Part shown: positions 15,801 through 20,228 of the stretch, piece by piece
Numbering within the stretch: position 1 is the stretch's first letter
How the letters are laid out: every line of letters begins with the position of its first letter
Assembly (NCBI GenBank): GCA_964462635.1
Contig: CAYWYJ010000066.1
Coordinates: 1 to 20,228, forward strand
Reading direction: 5' to 3'
Source of the DNA: JBFMAI01 sp964462635
Lineage (GTDB): Bacteria; Planctomycetota; Phycisphaerae; UBA1845; Fen-1342
Length of the DNA: 20,228 nt
Position numbers and translations under genes: made by a program
The notes under the pieces: model-generated
Seen by the model: the letters and a program-made list of their open reading frames with translations, nothing else
The model's database searches: none
What the model was told of the DNA's origin: nothing

Positions 15801-16400
15801 TTGACGGTGGGCCAGCCCCAGGGCGCTGCACAATTGCCGACCCAGTTCGAGGGCCTCGGCGAGCGGCCGCGACCCCGCCTCGGCCACCCATCCGGCCAAC
15901 GTGGGGCCGGCCACGTACTCCATCGTGATGAAGTGGCCGGCTTCATCGCGGTCGATGTCGTAGACCTGCACGATGTTGTAGTGGTTCAGCGTGGCTAGGG
16001 CCCGGACCTGCTCGATCAGCTTGATGAGCTGGGGCGTGTCGTTCAGCAGCTCCCCCCGAATCCGCCGCAACGCCACCACCCGCCCCAACCGGCGGTCCCG
16101 CGCGCGAAACACGGTCCCCAGGCGCCCCTCCCCGACCTTCTCCATGACGTCGTAGCGCTGGCGGGTGGACTTCTCAAACAGGCGGTCGATGTCCTCGGCC
16201 ACCGCGAGCGTCGCCGCCTCGTCAAACGATAGCGCGACCTGCTTTTCGTCCAGCTCACCCGGACCGGGGCCGCGCGCAGGCAGGCTGACCGGCTCTCCCG
16301 CGGCCGGCGACGGTGATCCTGAGGCGGAAGGCTCCATCACCACGAGACTTGCGCACCCACCACGAGCCTCGGGGCACGCCCGCCGAGGTCCGCTTGCCAT
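12876..16400 (-). CDS. Large membrane serine/threonine kinase-like protein with zinc ribbon and helical repeats
   Basis: An 1174-residue protein. Residues about 83-325 form a Hanks-type kinase domain: glycine loop GEGRLG (90-95), catalytic loop HGDIRPGN (204-211), DFG (224-226) and APPE. The ATP-binding lysine of VAxK is Arg112 (VALR), HRD is HGD, and the catalytic-loop lysine is Arg208; Asp206, Asn211 and DFG Asp224 are kept. A four-cysteine zinc ribbon follows (Cys337, 340, 351, 354), then TPR-like helices to about 600, a charged coiled stretch, one membrane helix (about 645-667), and about 500 residues of helical repeats on the far side of the membrane. An alternative start at Met22 (16337) removes only a low-complexity N-terminus. 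A promoter at 16415-16443 lies almost against the ATG at 16400. It converges on the GS homologue; a 6-bp hairpin (12869-12883) spans its stop codon. Whether it phosphorylates anything is open. Confidence 0.88.
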   Translation of the reverse strand: MASGPRRACPEARGGCASLVVMEPSASGSPSPAAGEPVSLPARGPGPGELDEKQVALSFDEAATLAVAEDIDRLFEKSTRQRYDVMEKVGEGRLGTVFRARDRRLGRVVALRRIRGELLNDTPQLIKLIEQVRALATLNHYNIVQVYDIDRDEAGHFITMEYVAGPTLAGWVAEAGSRPLAEALELGRQLCSALGLAHRQGVVHGDIRPGNVLVGEDGVAKLVDFGLGWLIRDLPGRPEVGDPAKYAPPEVARGAQLPDAQADLYALAATLHFALTGHAPGESPEAELPPPIRPVLHKALDHDPARRYASAEDLAAALGNIVVAAQTEVAPARLVACPQCGRQIASDVEFCGACGFALQRARQVTELLESARDLHYRGLDDQALRQYEAVLELEPEHADARRAAADLRHRLERMTQLRTQANSLAATGALRKAVDAWRELLTISPGDREATAQIRKCEEELQARQIVTLLTTARNDIKTYHFDTAEEKCAQVLRIDPHNAEATALKWLIPQARRQWLQGLMQAAVEAYRRQDYNLAHIRFSEAHAAGRSWASEQELQQIMEGMEMAQLVPALQELQRGPDGQSPVVTLSQLDRLHERCTTARARQIIDRLRAQVEERYQGILAQQRREEEEAARRERAARARQRRTMIAVGVGVVLLLVGPYVGVRQWQYRRLPQLAAAAVQQGDPSGAVEYLDSYAQLGGRQAGVQAVFEQLTAELQQRLRDDPQFRDARRWAVVLASLAQSTPEGLLLELVGRTYARAIEQRQWREAITAVEQMARFGPATDDADADLRRRVDTIIGGLEAQSLEASLPEDWASSLRAVEQSLAEDRPLARLATRETCRRLWWLQLDAALQQQAWAQAWQYARRLDQLDPNVLSGTARIRSFANGLPARAETAAAAGDLAAARRDLRAAAELRGEATTQARPQWEALLERALTAGSWEDARLIAGDMDELYEGRPGRRRLEQAQQAALQRGRTAVRERRLAEVGPALTGVLRLYGDPTAVVALLRDAIDLVGSPTQWDETFELVAGLEAAGPGRGIGEAGFDALLSRAVALRDADRAARAVPELDRLLPQHGQMRLRQLLEYNVLGRLRRELETPGRPPRREALKVLIALAPLLVSDEQAWAAFCAVPDAELRLAAQEAYCQARDAGDHETVRRLEQLNAALGATLDCPAPS

Positions 16401-16414
16401 GCACTCCCACCTTT

Positions 16415-16443
16415 ATTCTCGGGCACCCCGCGCGTCCTTGCAA
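16415..16443 (-). promoter_or_regulatory. Promoter of the kinase gene
   Basis: On the minus strand TTGCAA (16438-16443), a 17-base spacer and GAGAAT (16415-16420) form a good promoter. Predicted initiation near 16408 leaves only about eight bases before the ATG at 16400, cutting into the GGTGGGAG upstream of it. Translation may therefore begin in near-leaderless form at 16400, or at the in-frame ATG at 16337 with a 70-nt leader. Confidence 0.45.
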
Positions 16444-16600
16444 GGAACTTCGACTTCTTCCGACAACCCCGGCCCGACGGGACAAGTGATGCGTACCGGC
16501 TCGCCAAAGAGCTCGTTGCGAGAGAGTCACCCACTCGCCGCTACCGCGCGCCGTCCCCGCGGGGGCGCTACGCGATGTGCTCGTCAAGATGCGGCGTCAC
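16444..16600. other. Non-coding gap between kinase promoter and tRNA-Gly
   Basis: This stretch of 157 bases has no recognisable gene or strong inverted repeat. It would carry the 3' trailer of the tRNA-Gly transcript and upstream sequence of the kinase promoter. Confidence 0.4.
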
Positions 16601-16673
16601 AGCGGGCGACCGGGCTCGAACCGGCAACGTTCAGCTTGGAAGGCTGATGCTCTACCAATTGAGCTACGCCCGC
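16601..16673 (-). tRNA. tRNA-Gly (anticodon TCC)
   Basis: Read on the minus strand the 73-base gene folds as a complete cloverleaf: acceptor arms GCGGGCG and CGCCCGC with discriminator U, D arm GCTC-AATTGGTA-GAGC, anticodon stem TCAGC/GCTGA with loop CTTCCAA giving anticodon TCC for glycine GGA codons, and T arm GCCGG-TTCGAGC-CCGGT. No variable-loop expansion is present and CCA is not encoded. It stands alone; a candidate -10 (TAGAAT) lies about 110 bases upstream at 16784-16789, and a TATGTT lies nearer, so its promoter is uncertain. Confidence 0.95.
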
Positions 16674-17012
16674 ACGCAAACATAAGGCTTCGTGGGCAAT
16701 CGACTTACAAGCTACAAACCAACCGCCGCGACTTAGGCGGCGGCCTGCGCCATGCCTCCCCCACGTCGAGCAGGCCACGCGCGATTCTAACATCCAACCG
16801 GGCATTTGGAAGCCCCCTGCACTTCCGCGGCTCTGCGGTCGTGCGGCCCAAGACATGCGGGATGAGCGGCTCACGACGTGCCCTGGGCGAACAAACGTTC
16901 TCCGCTGCCGCCGGGGGCGTTGAGCGATTCGCGGGCCGCCGACAGTCAGCGCAGGCGGGTGGGCCCCGGGGCGGCGCGCATGTCCAGGATCGCGGCGGGC
17001 CGGTGGGACGGG
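16674..17012. other. Non-coding region between tRNA-Gly and the EamA gene
   Basis: About 340 bases with no supportable gene. It contains a GC-rich hairpin, CCGCCG (16723-16728) and CGGCGG (16738-16743), and on the minus strand TAGAAT (16784-16789) that could initiate a transcript towards the tRNA. A seven-codon open frame with a purine-rich leader lies in that transcript but is too short to claim. The right end carries the EamA promoter. Confidence 0.4.
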
Positions 17013-17018
17013 TATAAG
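17013..17018 (+). promoter_or_regulatory. -10 element directly before the EamA gene
   Basis: TATAAG (17013-17018) lies seven bases before the ATG at 17026 and there is no ribosome-binding site between them. The -35 region is GC-rich and unrecognisable. As with the TrmJ-type gene, the spacing predicts a leaderless transcript. Confidence 0.4.
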
Positions 17019-17025
17019 ACCGGCC

Positions 17026-17931
17026 ATGAACGCTGTCCCGGCAGGTGCCGGTTCACGCCGCTGGCTGGCCGTAGTGGTACTCTTGGCCTGCGCGGCCTTG
17101 TGGAGCCTCAACGGCCCGCTGATCAAGCTCCTGGACCGGGTGGAAACGCCCGCCGTCACCATCGCCTGCTACCGCTCACTGATCGGCGGGCTGGTATTTC
17201 TGCCGTTCGCCCTGCGGCGGCTCCACACGCTCCAGCGCGTCGCCCCCGCCTGGCCGATCGCGTCGGTCCTGACCTTCACCATCATGACGGCGTCGTTCGT
17301 CATTGCCACGACGAAGACGTCGGCGGCGAACGCCATCATTCTCCAGTACACGTCGCCGATCTGGGTGTTTCTGCTGTCGCCGCTGCTGCTGAACGAGCGG
17401 CCGGGGCGCATCGAAGGGCTGGTGTTGCTGGTGGCGATGGCGGGAGTGGGCGTGATCTTCGCCGGCAACCCCCGGACCGACCTGCCCGGGCTGCTCGTGG
17501 CCCTGGTCAGCGGGTGGGGGTATGGCACGCTGACCGTCCTGCTGCGCGGATTGCGGCCGGTTCACCCCACCGTCGTGGCGGCGATCAACGCCCTCGGGTC
17601 CGGGCTGCTGTTGCTGCCGGCGGTCGCGATATGGGGCACGTTCGCGCTGACGAGTCCGCAATGGGGGCTAATCCTGCTGCTGGCCCTCGTGCAGTTCACG
17701 ACGCCGTACGTGCTCTTTTCGTGGGCCCTCCAGCACATCGAGGCGCACCGGGCGGCACTCATCCTCCTGCTGGAGCCGATCCTCAACCCGATCTGGACTT
17801 ACCTCCTGGTCGGCGAGACTCCCCCCGCGGCCACGCTCTTCGGCGGCCCGCTGATCCTGGCGGGCGTGACGGGGTGGCTCGCGCTGACGTGGCGTCGTGA
17901 CCGGGTCGTGCCCACGGCCGCAGCGCCGTAG
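17026..17931 (+). CDS. EamA/DMT-family inner-membrane transporter
   Basis: A 301-residue protein of the drug/metabolite transporter superfamily, EamA type. It has ten hydrophobic helices arranged as two repeats of five. The first repeat begins LACAALWSLNGPLIKLL and includes CYRSLIGGLVFLPFALRR and ILQYTSPIWVFLLSPLLLNERP; the second includes VSGWGYGTLTVLLRGL, ALQHIEAHRAALILLLEPILNPIWTYLL with VGETPP, and a final helix of GPLILAGVTGWLAL. The segment where Glu/Pro follow the fourth helix of each repeat is a hallmark of the family. Members export amino acids or other metabolites; the substrate cannot be predicted. It stands alone with a possible leaderless start and is followed by a long palindrome that may stop transcription. 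Confidence 0.9.
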   Translation: MNAVPAGAGSRRWLAVVVLLACAALWSLNGPLIKLLDRVETPAVTIACYRSLIGGLVFLPFALRRLHTLQRVAPAWPIASVLTFTIMTASFVIATTKTSAANAIILQYTSPIWVFLLSPLLLNERPGRIEGLVLLVAMAGVGVIFAGNPRTDLPGLLVALVSGWGYGTLTVLLRGLRPVHPTVVAAINALGSGLLLLPAVAIWGTFALTSPQWGLILLLALVQFTTPYVLFSWALQHIEAHRAALILLLEPILNPIWTYLLVGETPPAATLFGGPLILAGVTGWLALTWRRDRVVPTAAAP

Positions 17932-18262
17932 CGCGCCGTCGCGCTTGAGTTCTCGCAACGGACGCGATCCGAGCCGCGACCGTGAGGGAGCAGGGGGCGG
18001 GAGCAACCTTCGTCTTCCCGCTCCCCGACGGTCGCGGCACGCTCCGGGGCCGTCGCCACCTCTGCGGCGGACTACTACATGATCGTGCGCGAACCAGCGG
18101 CGCCGATCAGAACGCGCAGCGCAAGCAAGCCCGACGGCCGGCTGCGCTCGCTGGCGCTTCGCGTTCGGATGTCTGTCGCCCCCTTGCGCTCGCTCACTTA
18201 GGGTTGTCAGTGAGTCGCCGTTATCGGACTAGCATCCGCGGCGTACCGACCGTGGATTTCGC
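17932..18262. other. 331-base non-coding region rich in inverted repeats
   Basis: No gene is supportable on either strand. Besides the large palindrome at 17973-18038 there is a 7-bp inverted repeat GCGCAGC (18114-18120) and GCTGCGC (18141-18147), and a 10-base direct repeat TGCGCTCGCT at 18143-18152 and 18185-18194. The composition is repeat-like rather than codon-like, and the right edge leads into the G-tract promoter. Confidence 0.5.
17973..18038. repeat. Large palindromic element after the EamA gene
   Basis: Perfect 11-base arms GCCGCGACCGT (17973-17983) and ACGGTCGCGGC (18028-18038) enclose an inner imperfect stem between GGGAGCAGGGG (17987-17997 region) and CCCGCTCCCC (18017-18026). 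The whole 66-base unit would fold as a long hairpin 42 bases after the EamA stop. It looks like an intergenic repeat of the REP type and may also act as a terminator. Confidence 0.6.
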
Positions 18263-18291
18263 TTGACAGCGCGGGGGGGGGGGGGCATACT
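18263..18291 (+). promoter_or_regulatory. Promoter with a poly-G spacer, candidate phase-variable switch
   Basis: A consensus -35 TTGACA (18263-18268) and a -10 CATACT (18286-18291) are separated by exactly 17 bases, 13 of which are a single uninterrupted run of G (18273-18285). Initiation is expected near 18298, giving a leader of about 77 nt before the ATG at 18375. Gain or loss of one G by replication slippage would change the spacer to 18 or 16 bases and so change promoter strength. This arrangement is known from Neisseria (porA). Here the switching is inferred. Confidence 0.65.
18273..18285. repeat. Homopolymer of 13 G in the promoter spacer
   Basis: Thirteen consecutive G residues form the longest homopolymer I see in the window. 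Such tracts are prone to slippage in replication and to errors in sequencing and assembly, so the exact count should be treated with caution. Confidence 0.9.
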
Positions 18292-18374
18292 TCCTTGTGC
18301 GTGTCACCGCTGCGCCGCCGGGAGACTCGCCCACGGGGCGCGGCGACATCGGGAGGGCGAGTCGGGAGATTTCC

Positions 18375-19205
18375 ATGAGGCACGAAGAGAGAAATGGGAA
18401 GAGCGCGCGCTGTGGGTGGATGCGCGTGGGGGGGGTGTTGGGTGTGGCCGCGGCGGTTGTCGCCGCCGGCGTATTCGCCTGGGCGGCGTACGCCGACGGC
18501 GGCTCGTGCGGCAGCGAGCTACCAGTCTTGGTGATCTTGGACGAGACGGCCGCTCCACCGGGGCCCGATCCAGACCCGACGGACAGCGTCATCGTCACCG
18601 ACAACCCCCAGGAGTTTCAAGATGTCGTCGCTCTGCACGCCAGCCTGAATGACCTGGGCGGTGTGGCCGTGATCAGCACATCGCCGTCGGTCTATCCCGT
18701 GCCAGCGGACATTCAGGTGTGGGCGACGATCTACAGCCAGGAAACACTGGACCAGTGGAACCAGACCGCTTACACGCCGGCGTTCCTCCAAGGCGTGGTG
18801 GTTCCGGAGGTTCCCGGGATTGAGGACGCGGCTTTCGATCTCGACGTCATTGCGCCGGACGCCGATGCGATTCTCCAACACCTGAAGCTGCGCATTCGAT
18901 GCAGCGACGGCGCTGCGGCGGTCGTGTTCATGGTGCCAACGGGGATCGCCAGTGCGAACTACTGCATAGAGGACGGCTGCAACGCGGGGCCGTGGTGGCA
19001 ACTGGGCAAGATATGCTGTCAGACCCAGCGTCTGTTTTGTCACCTCATCAAACAGAAGCTCCCTCGGGTGTTTCTGTTCCTGGGTTGCCGTGACTGTGAG
19101 CAGTGTTACCAAGACTGCTGGTACTGCAGCGTAAGCAACCCCTGCCATTCGTGTGATCCGTGTGGCCTGTCGATAATCCTCTGCCATTTGTTCGGGCGGT
19201 GCTAG
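18375..19205 (+). CDS. Secreted cysteine-rich protein of unknown function
   Basis: A 276-residue protein I do not recognise. It starts MRHEERNGKSARCGW, then a hydrophobic stretch from MRVGGVLGVAAAVVAAGVF to a likely signal-peptidase site after AAYA. About 140 residues of mixed composition follow, with acidic and proline-rich parts near the start (PPGPDPDPTD). The last 85 residues hold 16 cysteines, including ICC, CRDCEQCYQDCWYC and CHSCDPC, which suggests a disulfide-knotted or metal-binding module outside the cell. GGGAG (18364-18368) precedes the ATG by six bases; an in-frame GTG at 18297 would lie at the transcription start and is unlikely. Codons for the signal peptide include a run of 8 G (18428-18435). 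The gene is under the poly-G promoter and lies 20 bases before the lipoprotein gene, so the two form an operon ending at the terminator at 19925. Confidence 0.75.
   Translation: MRHEERNGKSARCGWMRVGGVLGVAAAVVAAGVFAWAAYADGGSCGSELPVLVILDETAAPPGPDPDPTDSVIVTDNPQEFQDVVALHASLNDLGGVAVISTSPSVYPVPADIQVWATIYSQETLDQWNQTAYTPAFLQGVVVPEVPGIEDAAFDLDVIAPDADAILQHLKLRIRCSDGAAAVVFMVPTGIASANYCIEDGCNAGPWWQLGKICCQTQRLFCHLIKQKLPRVFLFLGCRDCEQCYQDCWYCSVSNPCHSCDPCGLSIILCHLFGRC
18428..18435. repeat. Run of 8 G inside the signal-peptide codons
   Basis: Eight consecutive G residues encode part of Val-Gly-Gly-Val at the start of the hydrophobic signal segment of the cysteine-rich protein. A change of one base would shift the frame before the mature protein begins, so it could act as a second on/off site. 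Confidence 0.7.
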
Positions 19206-19225
19206 AGACAACGGAGGTAATTGAC

Positions 19226-19873
19226 ATGTATCCGAATGCGCTCTCAACAAGAAGTGGTACGCCGGGCGGCCGGTGCGCGTCCTCGACGCTTTGCGCCCTG
19301 GCGCCGGCGCTCGCCATGGCGACCCTGCTGTGCGTCGCCGGATGCCCCCTCAGTTTCGAACAGACATTGCCGGCCGACCTGAACCCCGCTTTGCGCTACG
19401 TGTTTGAACACAAGGAAGCGTTTACCCAACCCGAGCCACTGCCAACCGACGTTGGTTCAACGGTGGCGGCACTTGCGGGCGTGGTCGGGTGTTGGGGGGC
19501 GTACGCCCCCGACGCGGCTCGAGGCGAGGAGGCGGTGAGGATCGACGTCTACCAAGCCTATGAATTCAGGAGCGACGGCACAGCCGAGGTCTGGAACATG
19601 ACGGTCGCGGGTGGCCTGTATCCCGCGGTGTTCGTGAACGAACAACGCTACGAAATCGTCGGAGAGAACCGCATCCGCGTCGTGGGGGAGCGGACACGCG
19701 CCTACAACCCGTTTGACCGTCGCTATGAGGTCTTCACCGACGATCCCCCAACGGTGGCCGAGTACTTGGCAACTCTGGTTGGCAACGAACTCCGTCTCCG
19801 CATGATAGAGGGCGACGACGACTCCACCGAGCGAGCGGACATGGTCTTCCAGCGAATGGACTGCGAGCCCTGA
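19226..19873 (+). CDS. Putative lipoprotein with lipocalin-like barrel
   Basis: A 215-residue protein, chosen from the ATG at 19226 because GGAGGT (19213-19218) stands seven bases upstream; the open frame extends further back into the previous gene. The N-terminal segment ALAPALAMATLLCVAGC fits a lipoprotein signal, with VAGC as lipobox and lipidated Cys40; the stretch before it is longer than usual. After about 60 residues comes a pattern of short strands, GCWGAY, YEFRSDGTAEVWNM, QRYEIVGENRIRVV, VGNELRLRM and DMVFQRMD, like the small lipocalin-type barrels of many bacterial lipoproteins that carry a G(T/C)W-YxFxxDGT signature. No ligand can be proposed. It is cotranscribed with the cysteine-rich protein gene (20-base gap), so the two products may be partners at the cell surface. 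Confidence 0.7.
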   Translation: MYPNALSTRSGTPGGRCASSTLCALAPALAMATLLCVAGCPLSFEQTLPADLNPALRYVFEHKEAFTQPEPLPTDVGSTVAALAGVVGCWGAYAPDAARGEEAVRIDVYQAYEFRSDGTAEVWNMTVAGGLYPAVFVNEQRYEIVGENRIRVVGERTRAYNPFDRRYEVFTDDPPTVAEYLATLVGNELRLRMIEGDDDSTERADMVFQRMDCEP

Positions 19874-19924
19874 TTGACGCGGCCGCGGACGCCGACCGCC
19901 GCCAGGTGCGATTGACGGTCCCAG

Positions 19925-19960
19925 AGAGGGCCTCCCGACCGGGAGGCCCTCTTCTCGTGC
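19925..19960 (+). terminator. Strong intrinsic-type terminator closing the operon
   Basis: A perfect 12-bp stem, AGAGGGCCTCCC (19925-19936) and GGGAGGCCCTCT (19941-19952), with a GACC loop, is followed by a modestly T-rich TCTCGT. It lies 51 bases after the lipoprotein stop codon and is the clearest terminator in the window. Confidence 0.8.
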
Positions 19961-20020
19961 CGGCGGAAGATGGGGGTCGTCGCAAGGTCTTGAACCCGCG
20001 CCGGGAGGACTCTTCTGTCG

Positions 20021-20026
20021 TATAAT
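20021..20026 (+). promoter_or_regulatory. Isolated perfect -10 hexamer
   Basis: TATAAT at 20021-20026 is surrounded by GC-rich DNA. The only -35-like sequence, TTGAAC (19990-19995), is 25 bases away, too far for a standard promoter. Transcription to the right would run antisense into the end of the dockerin-tailed gene. It may serve a small RNA or be a chance match. Confidence 0.25.
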
Positions 20027-20160
20027 CCCGCCCCGGGCGTGGGCCTCGGCCGCACGCACACCAACGTTAATGGCTCAAACGGCATTCGTCCTGGTCGTGA
20101 CCGACGATGAAGCCGCCGCGGCAAACGGCTCCTGTCGAGCTCGAGCCGTGCCCGCCGCGA

Positions 20161-20228
20161 TCACCAGCCGCCCGCCAGCAGGTCCACGAAGGGGTTGATG
20201 TCTCCGAAGCCCCATACCCCGCCGTACT
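20161..20228 (-). CDS. Partial: C-terminal end of a dockerin-tailed secreted protein
   Basis: Only the last 22 codons are in the window; the gene runs off the right edge. On the minus strand they read YGG-VWGFGDINPFVDLLAGGW and a TGA stop (20161-20163). This matches the end of the M1 peptidase (YGG-LNGFGDINPFVVLLGGP) in sequence and position relative to the stop codon. The catalytic or binding part of the protein is unseen, so its function cannot be named. Confidence 0.8.
   Translation of the reverse strand, partial: YGGVWGFGDINPFVDLLAGGW

Noticed and set aside
16741..16800. Seven-codon open frame (MAQAAA) on the minus strand upstream of tRNA-Gly, considered as a leader peptide
   Set aside because: Too short to support and no regulated gene follows; the downstream feature is a tRNA.
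18143..18194. Direct repeat TGCGCTCGCT, considered as a CRISPR-like or iteron pair
   Set aside because: Only two 10-base copies, with no regular spacing or further units.
20070..20201. 43-codon open frame after the TATAAT at 20021
   Set aside because: No ribosome-binding site, low-complexity C-terminus, and overlap with the end of the dockerin-tailed gene on the other strand.

Overview
High-GC bacterial DNA (roughly two-thirds G+C by eye), densely coding, most likely from a planctomycete, perhaps the Phycisphaerae or a relative. This rests on three things: a secreted M1-type peptidase ending in a dockerin-like calcium-loop tail with a DINPFV motif, a second protein at the right edge with the same tail, and a very large kinase with a zinc ribbon, a membrane helix and repeat-type helices. 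The lineage is inferred from these traits, not from a search.

Layout, left to right. 1-2009: rpsA (six S1 domains, minus strand) with its promoter. 2010-4125: a TauE/SafE-type permease (minus), then a divergent membrane-anchored tyrosine/dual-specificity phosphatase overlapping an MntP-type manganese exporter. 4126-4523: non-coding, with a palindrome carried in two copies. 4524-6803: secreted M1 metallopeptidase. 6804-7034: a large fold-back structure, then a likely operon of a TrmJ-type rRNA/tRNA-methyltransferase-family SPOUT enzyme, a thioredoxin-fold protein without its CXXC, and a TrpE-like chorismate-binding protein. 10666-12846: an HNH endonuclease and a glutamine synthetase homologue, transcribed divergently from well-formed promoters. 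12876-16400: the large kinase (minus). 16601-16673: tRNA-Gly(TCC). 17026-17931: an EamA transporter. 17932-18262: non-coding palindromic DNA. 18263-19952: a compact two-gene unit encoding a cysteine-rich secreted protein and a lipoprotein, closed by a strong terminator. 20161-20228: the C-terminal end of another dockerin-tailed protein (minus).

Two themes stand out. First, the cysteine-rich protein/lipoprotein unit has a promoter with a consensus -35 (TTGACA), a CATACT -10 and a 17-base spacer made almost entirely of 13 consecutive G residues. A second run of 8 G lies in the signal-peptide codons of the first gene. This is the architecture of a phase-variable surface locus. Second, several proteins keep a recognisable enzyme fold but lack family-defining catalytic residues: the glutamine synthetase homologue has lost most metal ligands, the TrpE homologue has changes in several active-site motifs, the kinase has Arg in place of the ATP-binding Lys, and the thioredoxin domain has no cysteines. 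These are candidate pseudoenzymes or enzymes with altered activity. The open frames are intact, so they do not look like simple decay.

Promoters read by eye share -10 forms TATACT, TAGAAT, GAGAAT or CATACT with TTGNNN -35 elements 17-18 bases upstream. Two genes (the TrmJ-type gene and the EamA gene) have a -10-like hexamer only 6-7 bases before the ATG and may be leaderless.
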